Origin: Methanobacteriota archaeon
GTDB lineage: Archaea > Thermoplasmatota > Poseidoniia > Poseidoniales > Thalassarchaeaceae
Direction: 5' to 3'
DNA: 64,000 nucleotides
Assembly: GCA_002718995.2 (NCBI GenBank)
Contig: PBGL02000007.1
Span: 36,622 to 100,621, forward strand
Shown here: positions 38,205 to 46,089 of the stretch, one piece after another
Position numbering within the stretch: the first letter of the stretch is position 1
How the letters are laid out: each line of letters begins with the position of its first letter
Program-made: the position numbers and the translations under genes
The notes under the pieces: generated by a model
Database searches by the model: none
The model's input: only the letters and a program-made list of their open reading frames with translations
What the model was told of the DNA's origin: nothing

Positions 38205-38522
38205 TTGAGTAGGACTGACAGGATAGCCAAGGCTGCAAGGAGGACGGCCCAGGAAGCTAGAGATGCTGCTTCCAAACGCAAGAAAGAGGAGAAAAGGAAG
38301 CGTTCCAATAGCTCGATGGGAATAGAGTCACATCGGCATTGCGTGGTCTGTTGGACGCCAATTGCACTGGATAGTGATCCGGCAGTTTGCTCAGAGGCTA
38401 CTTGTATTCAGAAGAATGAGAAGAGAGAGGCATCTAGGAAGAGGCTGACGATTATGATGTACTTGTTCCCAGGCATTGCAATACTCCTACTTTTGTTGCA
38501 GATGGCTGGAGGGGCTGTTTGA
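38205..38522 (+). CDS. DUF2116-like zinc-ribbon membrane protein
   Basis: 105 aa with a TTG start; the next in-frame ATG (38316) would remove the basic helix. Residues 1-37 are a highly charged helical segment (RKKEEKRKRS). Residues about 44-70 form a zinc ribbon, HCVVCWTPI followed by CSEATC, in the style of DUF2116. Residues about 83-101 form one membrane helix (TIMMYLFPGIAILLLLL). Similar small archaeal proteins pair a treble-clef ribbon with a tail anchor; the function is unknown. Position directly after pyrH and before another small membrane protein suggests co-expression. Confidence 0.7.
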   Translation: MSRTDRIAKAARRTAQEARDAASKRKKEEKRKRSNSSMGIESHRHCVVCWTPIALDSDPAVCSEATCIQKNEKREASRKRLTIMMYLFPGIAILLLLLQMAGGAV

Positions 38523-38540
38523 GGAGAGAAATGTGGTAAT

Positions 38541-39125
38541 ATGAACATGGTAAGACTTCTTTCCGTCCTTCCGGGGGCAGTGGGCGTAGTATGCGTATTG
38601 CTGGTCTTAGTTAGCCTTCTAGGAGTCGGTTTAGAGGATTCCAGGAGTGACGTACCGATAGTTCCCTGTACGGATGACTCGGTTGGTTGCCTAGTCGGAA
38701 TGACGTCGGAAGACCTCGAAGTCCCTAGTTCGTTCGTCCTTCTTGGAATTGACCTAAACATCGAGTGGGACGATCCTGATAGAAGTTGGATTGGGGTGAT
38801 TGAGAGCCCTCCTCCCGAGGGTTGCGAACCTGATTCTAACGGACTAACTTCCTGTACTTCTGAGGATTTTGATTATGTTGCAGGGGGGCCGAACTCCGAT
38901 GGAGGCGAGTTCGAATTCACCCTTGAGCCTGGCAAATATCGATTTGTCACTGCTGGCAAGGATGGTTCAACGCTGGACGAGCAGATAGTTACGATAAAGA
39001 CAAAAATTCACTTCTCGTCATTTGTGGAGATTGTTCTAGCAGGAGTCGGAATAATGTTACTTGCAGGAGCGGGGGAGATGGCATTCCCGATCAAGAGTCT
39101 GTGGAAGAAGTTCAGGGACTCCTGA
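38541..39125 (+). CDS. Hypothetical membrane protein, two helices flanking an extracytoplasmic domain
   Basis: 194 aa. I do not recognise the family. Residues about 5-28 are hydrophobic (signal-anchor type). Residues 30-155 form an acidic domain with four cysteines (in VPCTDDSVGC and EGCEP to LTSC) that could form two disulfides. It ends in a beta-rich part containing FEFTLEPGKYRFVTAG. Residues about 160-180 make a second membrane helix, followed by a short basic tail. It sits between the zinc-ribbon membrane protein and a very small zinc-ribbon gene. Confidence 0.65.
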   Translation: MNMVRLLSVLPGAVGVVCVLLVLVSLLGVGLEDSRSDVPIVPCTDDSVGCLVGMTSEDLEVPSSFVLLGIDLNIEWDDPDRSWIGVIESPPPEGCEPDSNGLTSCTSEDFDYVAGGPNSDGGEFEFTLEPGKYRFVTAGKDGSTLDEQIVTIKTKIHFSSFVEIVLAGVGIMLLAGAGEMAFPIKSLWKKFRDS

Positions 39126-39170
39126 TGTATCCACAGTTTCCTTGAAGAACCGAATCATCTTGGGACGCGC

Positions 39171-39290
39171 ATGGCCGTAGAGAAATGTCCGGGGTGCGGA
39201 TCCGAGATCGATGTTGGGGGACTGCCTTCCTCCATCGGTGGATTCGACCTATATTGCACGGTTTGTGGACACAACTGGCACGTAGAGTGA
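39171..39290 (+). CDS. 39-residue zinc-ribbon microprotein
   Basis: A complete ATG-to-TGA frame reads MAVEKCPGCGSEIDVGG at the start and DLYCTVCGHNWHVE at the end. The two CxxC pairs (Cys6/Cys9 and Cys29/Cys32) are arranged as a rubredoxin-like zinc ribbon. The frame fills almost exactly the gap between the upstream membrane protein and the convergent GTPase gene, whose stop begins at the next base. The function is unknown; such ribbons often bind nucleic acid or protein partners. The paired cysteines make a chance frame unlikely. Confidence 0.65.
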   Translation: MAVEKCPGCGSEIDVGGLPSSIGGFDLYCTVCGHNWHVE

Positions 39291-40328
39291 TCACTCGACT
39301 AGGTCAGCTCTTGGCCAATTATCGGGGAGTTTGAGTGGGTCGACTACTTCGTCCGCCGCGATCATCTCCACGAGAGTCGCTCGTAATTCCTCTACTCCAT
39401 CGCCACTTTCGGCGCTAACCATCAGTCCGGACCCCTCTGGTTGAGAGTCATGGAGATCGGACTTACTGTGAACAACTAAAATTGGCCTCTCAGATATCAG
39501 GCCTCTGACCTCATCCAGAAGATGTTCCTGTTCCGAGAGTGGGGTTGTTGAGGATTCAGTGGAATCAATCAAGAAGAGGAGGACATCGCCAACATTTTCC
39601 AACGCTGCAATTGCCTGCATCTCAATACTATTCCTTTCCGACATTGGACGATCAAGTAAGCCAGGAGTATCCACCATCTGATATTTCCTCCTCCTGTGGG
39701 TGAAGTGCCCCAAGTGCAACTGTTTGGTAGTGAAGGGATATGCAGCAACCTCTGGCTCCCCACTAGACAAAACGGTGATTAGAGCTGATTTACCGACATT
39801 TGGAGATCCGGCTACCACGATACATGGCTCCATTGAGTCGATTGAAGGGAGTGCCCTCAATGTGTCACGTGCCGCTCCTAGCCACTCTATCTCAGAAGAC
39901 ACTTGATCCAGGATTGAGGAAAACCTCCCATATGCCGCCCTTCTTGCCTGGTGGAATCCATCAATATCCCGCAGCCTCAGAATCTTCCTTTGAGTATCAC
40001 CGGCTATCGATCTGACTCTTTCAGCTGCCCACTGGATAGCCCCCAGGGACCTCCTATATTCATCACTACCTACTGCAGCTTCAACCAGTGCCTGGTCAAA
40101 AGACGAAAGAGCATTCAGGCTGGGCCACATTTCAACATATGCGATCAAAGTTGAGTCTATTACCGATGCTGCTGATTGTACCATCTTATTCATCTGCTTG
40201 CGGACTCTATGATACTTGTCCGGGTCCTCTACAGTATCCGGTTGCTTACTGGCACGCCTGAATGCTTTATCCAGGATCTCATCGGTCCTCAGGACCGTTG
40301 GAATCCTACGCCACTCGACCGATGCCAT
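39291..40328 (-). CDS. NOG1-type GTPase (Obg-HflX superfamily)
   Basis: 345 aa from the ATG at 40328, where the sequence MASVEWRRIPTVLRTDEILD fits the family start; the longer frame begins at 40358. A helical N-terminal region (KAFRRASKQPDTVEDPDKYHR) precedes the G domain. G-domain motifs are GSPNVGKSALI (G1), FTTKQL (G2 region), DTPGLLD (G3) and HSKSD in the place of NKxD (G4). NOG1 proteins act in large-ribosomal-subunit assembly. The length suits archaeal NOG1, which lacks the eukaryotic C-terminal extension. Confidence 0.88.
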   Translation of the reverse strand: MASVEWRRIPTVLRTDEILDKAFRRASKQPDTVEDPDKYHRVRKQMNKMVQSAASVIDSTLIAYVEMWPSLNALSSFDQALVEAAVGSDEYRRSLGAIQWAAERVRSIAGDTQRKILRLRDIDGFHQARRAAYGRFSSILDQVSSEIEWLGAARDTLRALPSIDSMEPCIVVAGSPNVGKSALITVLSSGEPEVAAYPFTTKQLHLGHFTHRRRKYQMVDTPGLLDRPMSERNSIEMQAIAALENVGDVLLFLIDSTESSTTPLSEQEHLLDEVRGLISERPILVVHSKSDLHDSQPEGSGLMVSAESGDGVEELRATLVEMIAADEVVDPLKLPDNWPRADLVE

Positions 40329-40438
40329 GCCTTCCCTCGGCCGCTCCGCTGTAACCATCCCTCTTCAAGTGAGCAGTTCATAGAAATTGGTGAGATCAGG
40401 AACACACTCCTTTTCTATGACGTTCCCCACGGAGGGGC

Positions 40439-40891
40439 ATGCCGGACATTGAAGAAGGGAGTATGGAGAGCAGTCTCCCAGATTGGGCCCGTAAAATTCA
40501 CGAGGCACATGGATCGCCATCTTTGGACGAGCTTCGGGATGTTTTCCATGGCCCACTCTCCGGCAGGAGGGCAGGCCTGAGGAAGGACGATCTGCTTGAG
40601 ATATTGATCGATTCAAGGGCCCTTCCTGAGGGGTCCGATAACTGGGTCAGGGGGATGTTGTTGGGGACAACCAGGAATGCGGTAGAAATTATGGATGAAG
40701 GAGGGGCATTCAGATCCATTGCAAGAGACGTGATTGTAGAAGTCAGGCTTCTAGCACATATGAGACTCCCCTACCTAGAAGACAAAGAGATGATGAAGTT
40801 CGAGAAGGAAGATATGCGCCGTCGCTCCATGATGCAGGAAAAGGCCGAGCAAATGGCTGACGGAAGGCAGGACAATAACCTGTGGGGATAA
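40439..40891 (+). CDS. Hypothetical cytosolic protein
   Basis: 150 aa, ATG preceded by GGAGGGG. No family recognised. Predicted helices dominate: the N-terminal part contains LPDWARKIHEAHG and LRKDDLLEILIDSRALP. The middle has a short beta section (MLLGTTRNAVEIMDEGGA) and the C-terminus is a charged helix (EKEDMRRRSMMQEKAEQM). It lacks a signal or membrane segment. It is followed after two bases by the pterin carbinolamine dehydratase gene and is divergent from NOG1. Confidence 0.65.
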   Translation: MPDIEEGSMESSLPDWARKIHEAHGSPSLDELRDVFHGPLSGRRAGLRKDDLLEILIDSRALPEGSDNWVRGMLLGTTRNAVEIMDEGGAFRSIARDVIVEVRLLAHMRLPYLEDKEMMKFEKEDMRRRSMMQEKAEQMADGRQDNNLWG

Positions 40892-40893
40892 CT

Positions 40894-41226
40894 ATGGAAG
40901 ATCTTGCAGAGAAGAAGTGTTTGGCTTGCGAGGGCGGGCAGCCCCCCCTTACAGATGATCAGATTTCTAGACTAATGCCGGGCCTTGATGAGAATTGGGA
41001 AGTTGTTGAAGGTCATCACCTGCAGAAAGAGTGGTCATTTCCAGATTTTTCCTCTGCCCTAGAATTCGTCAACCTAGCTGGAGGGATTTGCGAGGACGAG
41101 GGGCATCATGCGGACTTCGAATTGGGCTGGGGCAGAGTCAAGGCGTCGATCTGGACTCACAAAATTGATGGGTTGACGGAATCTGATTTCTTCTTAGCTG
41201 CGAAGTTCGATAGAATCGAACGGTGA
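40894..41226 (+). CDS. phhB: Pterin-4a-carbinolamine dehydratase
   Basis: 110 aa from the ATG at 40894, two bases after the upstream stop. The active-site pattern EGHHADFELGWGRVKASIWTH holds the HH pair and the later His. GGICEDE and GLTESDFFLAAKFD are also family-like. The enzyme dehydrates 4a-hydroxytetrahydropterin. No aromatic amino-acid hydroxylase is visible in the window, so it may serve another pterin or a molybdopterin/folate-related role. An N-terminal CLACEGGQPPLT with a CxxC is typical. The nitroreductase ATG overlaps the stop (TGATG). Confidence 0.9.
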   Translation: MEDLAEKKCLACEGGQPPLTDDQISRLMPGLDENWEVVEGHHLQKEWSFPDFSSALEFVNLAGGICEDEGHHADFELGWGRVKASIWTHKIDGLTESDFFLAAKFDRIER

Positions 41227-41798
41227 TGTGGATGAGTGGGGTTCAGGAAGCAATTACCTCGAGGCGAACCATATACAGGTATAGCACTAGGGAAGTTGAT
41301 TCAAGATTCTTAGAAATGGGCTTTGAGGCGGCTCGTAATGCGCCTTGCCACAAGAATACTCATCCATGGAGATTCTACGTAATGGGAATGGACTCCCGGA
41401 ATACACTAATTCCGGAGATAAAGAGGCTAGCTGTAAAAAAATACGCAGGTGAAGACGATTCAGATGAAATAGTCACTAGGGCAATCAACAAGATACTCTC
41501 CCCCCCAGTACTAATTTGTGTAACTACCTCATTGAGTCCAGATGATAGTTTTAGAGAGGAAGAAGACTATGCTGCTACCGTATGTGCTACACACAATTTG
41601 ATTCTCTCACTTTGGGGGAATGGAATAGGTTCTCAATGGAGCACGGGGTCAATCACTCGTTCTGATTTGGCCTACTCGGCGATAGGTGCCATGAAGGACA
41701 AAGAAAGAATCATTGGATTCATCAAGATAGGATATCCAGATGAAATACCCTCAAAAAGCAAGAAGGGCATAGAAGAAATTAGGACTTATCTCCCTTAG
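41226..41798 (+). CDS. Nitroreductase-family FMN oxidoreductase
   Basis: 190 aa from the ATG at 41226; GTG 41223 and ATG 41232 are neighbouring alternatives. The opening VQEAITSRRTIYRYSTREVD, then ARNAPCHKNTHPWRFYVMG, matches the FMN-binding RRSxRxF and NxQPWxF regions. The middle SLWGNGIGSQWSTG and late IGFIKIGYPDE are typical of the family. It would use NAD(P)H and FMN to reduce quinones, nitro compounds or similar; the substrate is unknown. Start-stop overlap with phhB indicates translational coupling. Confidence 0.85.
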   Translation: MWMSGVQEAITSRRTIYRYSTREVDSRFLEMGFEAARNAPCHKNTHPWRFYVMGMDSRNTLIPEIKRLAVKKYAGEDDSDEIVTRAINKILSPPVLICVTTSLSPDDSFREEEDYAATVCATHNLILSLWGNGIGSQWSTGSITRSDLAYSAIGAMKDKERIIGFIKIGYPDEIPSKSKKGIEEIRTYLP

Positions 41799-41832
41799 TC
41801 ATCAATATGGAAAATTTGCAGGAGTGAAAAGA

Positions 41833-42855
41833 ATGCGAAAAGTCATCTATCCAAGAACGGGGGGTGTTGACTCGATTGAGATAGTTGAGTGCCCGGAACC
41901 CACCCCAGGTCCTAAGCAGGTAAGAGTGAGGATTCATCGTGCGGGGATCAACTTCGCCGATCTCATGATGAGGCAGGGGCTCTATGGCTCTAATCCAGAC
42001 CCTCCTTTCACCCCTGGCTACGAAGCTTCAGGAGAGGTGGTTGAGGTTGGGAGCGAGGTTGCATCACTATCATGTGGAGACAGGGTTCTAGCAATGACTG
42101 GTTTTGGTGGATACTCAGAACAGGTAGTTTTGGATTCCAACAGAGTGATAAAAATTCCTGATTCGGTAACCTACGACCAAGCAGCTGCTATACCTGTGAC
42201 CTATGGGACGGCGTTCCACATGCTGGTACATCTGGGCGGAATCACATCTGGTGATACGGTATTGGTTCACCATGCTGCTGGAGGAGTTGGCACAGCAGTA
42301 GCTCAGATATCCAAGGCTTACGGGGCCTCACTAGTTATTGGGACCGCTTCAACACCGAAGAAAGAATTCGTTGAATCGATGGGCGTCACCTTCGTCGATA
42401 GGGATTCCGAAGATTTCGTCGGGGTGTGTAAAGAAATGACAGCAGGGAGGGGGGTTCACCATGCATTGGACCCAGTAGCTGGCAGCAATCTCATGGAATC
42501 CTACAAAGCCCTAAGGAAGGGAGGGAAGCTGTATTTGTTCGGCGCCTCTAATGCCGTCAGAGGTGACAAGAGATCGATTCTGTCTGCATTTAGAATGTGG
42601 CGGACGACCCCAAGATTCGACCCCCTGAAGATGATGAGAAGTAACAAGGCGATTTTCGGGGTCCACATGGGGCTCCTGGAAGATGAGTCCATTTTCAAGG
42701 GGCACCTAGCCACTCTCTCAGAAATGTTGCTAAAGGGGCAGATCGAACCTATTATTGACTCAGTGTGGAGGTTCGAGGACGTCGCAAAGGCGCAATTACA
42801 CATGCATAATCGGAAGAATCGCGGCAAGATACTGCTTGATTTCTCGCCGGAATAA
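41833..42855 (+). CDS. Zinc-independent quinone oxidoreductase (MDR family)
   Basis: 340 aa from the ATG at 41833, with GGAG eight bases upstream; a GTG at 41824 overlaps that site. The fold is GroES-like plus Rossmann: GINFADLMMRQGLYG, FTPGYEASGEVVEVG, then the NADPH-binding HHAAGGVGTAVAQI. Zinc ligands of alcohol dehydrogenases are absent. The sequence resembles VAT1/QOR-like proteins, which reduce quinones or enones with NADPH. It follows the nitroreductase by 34 bases, so a redox or detoxification operon is plausible. Confidence 0.88.
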   Translation: MRKVIYPRTGGVDSIEIVECPEPTPGPKQVRVRIHRAGINFADLMMRQGLYGSNPDPPFTPGYEASGEVVEVGSEVASLSCGDRVLAMTGFGGYSEQVVLDSNRVIKIPDSVTYDQAAAIPVTYGTAFHMLVHLGGITSGDTVLVHHAAGGVGTAVAQISKAYGASLVIGTASTPKKEFVESMGVTFVDRDSEDFVGVCKEMTAGRGVHHALDPVAGSNLMESYKALRKGGKLYLFGASNAVRGDKRSILSAFRMWRTTPRFDPLKMMRSNKAIFGVHMGLLEDESIFKGHLATLSEMLLKGQIEPIIDSVWRFEDVAKAQLHMHNRKNRGKILLDFSPE

Positions 42856-42891
42856 TCAGGATCATCCCTAATTTTGCCATTGAGTGGAACC

Positions 42892-43317
42892 CTACAGCCT
42901 TACTGGCCTAGTAGCGCCACAAGCCTGACATTTTAGCAAAGTAGTTCGGTCTTCTTTGATGAATCCAGTATCTGGAGCTCTACACTGATTGCAGAGAATG
43001 TAAGTCTTGACATAGCTGACTAGTTTCTCTTTGATCCTCTTAGGCGGGACTCGTCCCTTCAACATGATACGCGACTGCTCCCTAGTACCCGAGGTGCCCA
43101 ATTCATTCAATAGATACTGGTAGACGTGATTAGAATCCCTGTCCATAGCATCGACGACGTCGGAGAAATTTCGTAGAATTGTCTGACTCCCCTCTATCAT
43201 GATGTCCGGTTCGGGCATTGTCCAGCGAGATCTCTGGCTAATTCCCTCAGGGATTCTATCACGAGCTCGATCCAGAAGGTCCTCATAATCGAAACCCGTC
43301 ATTGAATTGCCGAACAT
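42892..43317 (-). CDS. Translation initiation factor aIF2 beta subunit
   Basis: 141 aa from the ATG at 43317, or 136 aa from the ATG at 43302 where MTGFDYEDLLDRARDRIPEG fits the family start. The longer open frame to 43629 would overlap the divergent dUTPase and is unlikely. The core NHVYQYLLNELGTSG and RIMLKGRVPPKRIKEKL and the C-terminal zinc ribbon (CNQC and CQAC) are diagnostic. It is a subunit of the trimeric factor that brings initiator tRNA to the ribosome. No gamma subunit gene is in the window. Confidence 0.92.
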   Translation of the reverse strand: MFGNSMTGFDYEDLLDRARDRIPEGISQRSRWTMPEPDIMIEGSQTILRNFSDVVDAMDRDSNHVYQYLLNELGTSGTREQSRIMLKGRVPPKRIKEKLVSYVKTYILCNQCRAPDTGFIKEDRTTLLKCQACGATRPVRL

Positions 43318-43384
43318 TGGGTCCCTTTTCACCCCACCGGATACCTCTCGCTCGGACAAGGTCAAAGTGAGGGCACCCATTGGG

Positions 43385-43840
43385 ATGGGTATGGACGAAC
43401 GATTGGAGGTCAAGGTAGCTAAGACTGAAGATGGGGCGAGGCTCCCTACTATGGGCAGTGAACATGCTGCCGGATGGGACCTGTATGCACTTGAAGACTC
43501 AGAGGTGCCTTTCAGAAAGAGCGTGAAACTGCGAACCGGACTCAAGGTAGCAATTCCAGTCGGATATGAAGGCCAAGTCAGAGCACGCTCTTCTTTGGGC
43601 TCGAAGGGACTGATTCTCCCCCATAGCATTGGTACTATCGATGCGGACTACAGAGGGGAGCTCTTCGTACTAATGACGTGGATCGGAGAAGGGGACTCCT
43701 ACACTGTGAAAGCCGGCGAGAGGATTGCCCAATTACTCATTTCTCCAATTCCGGAGATTACTTTCAGAGAAGTGGAGGAGAGTGGACTCGGCGAGACTGA
43801 AAGAGGCGAGGGCGGATTTGGCAGTACCGGTCGTTTCTAA
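43385..43840 (+). CDS. dut: dUTP diphosphatase (trimeric dUTPase)
   Basis: 151 aa from the ATG at 43385 (43391 is equally possible). All five dUTPase motifs are present in order: AAGWDLYA, RSSLGSKG, GTIDADYRGEL, RIAQLLI and the C-terminal arm RGEGGFGSTGRF. It hydrolyses dUTP to dUMP, keeping uracil out of DNA. It is divergent from aIF2-beta across a 67-base gap with no clear TATA box. The regulator gene downstream has its own promoter-like region. Confidence 0.95.
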   Translation: MGMDERLEVKVAKTEDGARLPTMGSEHAAGWDLYALEDSEVPFRKSVKLRTGLKVAIPVGYEGQVRARSSLGSKGLILPHSIGTIDADYRGELFVLMTWIGEGDSYTVKAGERIAQLLISPIPEITFREVEESGLGETERGEGGFGSTGRF

Positions 43841-43844
43841 TTAC

Positions 43845-43852
43845 AATATAAC
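43845..43852 (+). promoter_or_regulatory. TATA-like element upstream of the HTH-PRTase gene
   Basis: CAATATAA lies in the AT-rich gap 43841-43913 between dut and the next gene. A start site about 25 bases downstream would leave roughly a 40-base leader, with GGAG at 43897-43900 before the ATG at 43914. Assigned by eye only. Confidence 0.35.
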
Positions 43853-43913
43853 CGCCCTTTTACCATATTCTATTCTCAATAGGTTCATAGCAATTGGAGT
43901 GGGGGAAAGGGCG

Positions 43914-44495
43914 ATGACGGACAGTGTCGACGAATTGCGGTCCAAGGTAGAGCAATATCGCTCAGATGGACTCAACACACAACAAATAGCGGATGAGATG
44001 TCCCTTTCTCAGACTACTATCAAATGGCTCTCTTCAGGAGGGGTTGGCTCTGAGGACCGTCCCGAAGACATCAGAATTGGGTGGAGATCCATAGCCGTTA
44101 AATCAGGAAGAATCGAGGCGATATCGTATGTTTTCTGTGATATTATCGAGGAGGAGATAGGCGAAGACGTCGATACTGTGGTTGGCATTAGTATCAATGG
44201 GATCGCTTTCGCACAGGCAGTCGGCGGGCAGATGGATCTTGATATTGCAATTAGTCGAAGTATCAGCGATGATGGAGGGGGGCACATATCAGAAGTGTTC
44301 GCAGCTGTTGAAGGGAAGCGATGTGTCGTCATTGATGACGTCCTGTCTGGAGGAACTACCATGACCAAGACCGTGAACAACCTGCGAGCGGCAGGAGCGG
44401 ATGTTAAACTCTGCTTGGTACTTGCAAACAAGTCCCATAGGGATGAGGTAGAAGGGGTTCCCCTTAGGGGACTTGTCAGAGTGGTAACCGTCTGA
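43914..44495 (+). CDS. HTH-phosphoribosyltransferase transcriptional regulator (GfcR-like)
   Basis: 193 aa from the ATG at 43914; the open frame reaches back to 43725 but that part overlaps dut. Residues about 5-40 look like a helix-turn-helix (DGLNTQQIADEMSLSQTTIKWL). The rest is an orotate-PRTase-type domain with VVGISINGIAFAQAVG and a PRPP loop VVIDDVLSGGTTM. The classical loop is DDVxTxGT, so the Thr-to-Ser/Gly change suggests sensing more than catalysis. This architecture is that of GfcR, which controls glycolytic genes in haloarchaea. A catalytic PyrE is less likely because of the N-terminal HTH. Targets in this organism are unknown. Confidence 0.8.
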   Translation: MTDSVDELRSKVEQYRSDGLNTQQIADEMSLSQTTIKWLSSGGVGSEDRPEDIRIGWRSIAVKSGRIEAISYVFCDIIEEEIGEDVDTVVGISINGIAFAQAVGGQMDLDIAISRSISDDGGGHISEVFAAVEGKRCVVIDDVLSGGTTMTKTVNNLRAAGADVKLCLVLANKSHRDEVEGVPLRGLVRVVTV

Positions 44496-44504
44496 GGAAG
44501 AGGG

Positions 44505-46076
44505 ATGCACTGGGCGGACTATACAGCGCAGAAACTCGCTGGACGAGGGAGTCCGCAGGTTGTGGTTTCTGGAATAACTCCCTCGGGAGAGTTCCACATT
44601 GGCCACCTCAGGGAGATACTAACTGCAGAGATGATACATAGGGCCTGCTTGGATTCAGGGATTCAATCCAGGTACGTTTTCATTGTGGACTCAATGGACC
44701 CCCTTCGTAGAGTATATGATTTCCTATCACCGTCTTATGAATCATACATTGGTGTACCACTAGCCAACATCCCAGCTCCTGACGAGAATGGCGAGCCTGA
44801 CGAGGAAGGGGGAAGTTATGCGGATTTCTTTCTGGGGCCATTCCTAGATGCCTTGAAGCAGATTGGAGTCGAGCCGGAAGTTGTCATGAATCATTTGACA
44901 TACGAAAACGGGGACTTTGCAGAGATGATCGACTCTGCTATCACGAATAGAGAGAAAATTCATGAAATAATTGAGAATGTTTCTGGAAGGGACCTCCCTG
45001 AAGACTGGTTCCCATACAACCCCCTTGGTTCCAACGGGAGTTTGGACGGAGTCAAGGTAACGGGGTACGAGAAACCGTTCGTACATTGGGTGGATACAAC
45101 AGGGACAACCGGCAAGTCGGACATCAGACTTGCTGAGGGAAAAATGCCATGGAGAATAGACTGGGCTGCAAGATGGGCCATACATGGAGTGACTTGTGAA
45201 CCAGCAGGTAAGGATCATGGCGCAGCAGGAGGCAGCTATGACACAGGAATACCCATTTGCGAACTATTAGGCGGAAAGCCCCCTGAGAAAATGGTCTATG
45301 AATGGATTCAACTGAAGGGCATGGGTCCAATGTCAAGTTCCAAGGGAGTTACGATAGGCCCGATGGAGGCGTTATCATTGGTGCCTCCGGAGATTCTCCG
45401 ATATGTCATTGCTAGAAGTAAGATAAACCGCCATATTGAATTCGATACGGGAACCGCATTATTCGAAATGGCTGATGAGTACGAAAGATTCCAGGTCCCG
45501 AATGAAGAAGATGGTGATCTGAGTAAGAGGCAGAGGATCGCACGAGATACCCAGTTAGGTGCGATGAGGCTTAGTCAAGTGGAAAGGGGATCAGATCCAG
45601 CTGATTGGATTGCTGGCGTTTCATTTAGGCATCTTTCCATGCTAGCCCAGATCAAATCGGATGATCAGGGAGTTTGGAGTTCTCTACAAAGAAGTGGTCA
45701 TCTTTCGGGGGAACCAGGATTTTCATTGAGGGGACGATTGGAAAGGATGAGGAACTGGGTCGACGGTGAGCACTTTCCTGAAGAGGCGAGGATAACGATA
45801 CAGAGTGAAGTAGATCGCGATATTGCTTCAGAAATCGGAAATGATTCGCGTGCATTCCTCGAGATGCTTGCTCGCGGGTTGAGAACATGTGACTGGGACG
45901 AGGGTTCAATAGGTGAAACGATTAGAACGAGTGCAGCCGATTCGGGCATTGAAAATAGGAAGGCATACATTGCCCTATACATGGTCATTCTCGGGAGAGG
46001 CTATGGCCCAAGAGTTAGCTCGCTGATGTCCGAGATGGATAGAGAATCTCTAATTGGAATTATTTCTAGCATCTGA
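44505..46076 (+). CDS. lysS: Class I lysyl-tRNA synthetase
   Basis: 523 aa. It charges tRNA-Lys by the class I fold found in most archaea and few bacteria. The HIGH motif is GEFHIGHLRE (residues 31-34) and the KMSKS-like loop is PMSSSKG (275-281). The zinc-site and catalytic surroundings GVTCEPAGKDHGAAGGSYD are typical. The C-terminal half is helical, as in the anticodon-binding cage of this class. The ATG lies nine bases after the regulator stop. Confidence 0.95.
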   Translation: MHWADYTAQKLAGRGSPQVVVSGITPSGEFHIGHLREILTAEMIHRACLDSGIQSRYVFIVDSMDPLRRVYDFLSPSYESYIGVPLANIPAPDENGEPDEEGGSYADFFLGPFLDALKQIGVEPEVVMNHLTYENGDFAEMIDSAITNREKIHEIIENVSGRDLPEDWFPYNPLGSNGSLDGVKVTGYEKPFVHWVDTTGTTGKSDIRLAEGKMPWRIDWAARWAIHGVTCEPAGKDHGAAGGSYDTGIPICELLGGKPPEKMVYEWIQLKGMGPMSSSKGVTIGPMEALSLVPPEILRYVIARSKINRHIEFDTGTALFEMADEYERFQVPNEEDGDLSKRQRIARDTQLGAMRLSQVERGSDPADWIAGVSFRHLSMLAQIKSDDQGVWSSLQRSGHLSGEPGFSLRGRLERMRNWVDGEHFPEEARITIQSEVDRDIASEIGNDSRAFLEMLARGLRTCDWDEGSIGETIRTSAADSGIENRKAYIALYMVILGRGYGPRVSSLMSEMDRESLIGIISSI

Positions 46077-46089
46077 AGAGGGATGTTCG

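Noticed and set aside
40176-40580. 134-residue frame overlapping the NOG1 start and the 150-aa gene
   Set aside because: It is antisense or out of frame to better supported genes and has no coding features.
43318-43629. N-terminal extension of aIF2-beta to 245 residues
   Set aside because: It would run across the divergent dUTPase start, and the family start lies at 43302-43317.
43725-43913. 63-residue N-terminal extension of the HTH-PRTase regulator
   Set aside because: It overlaps dut, contains no domain, and a TATA-like element and GGAG precede the ATG at 43914.
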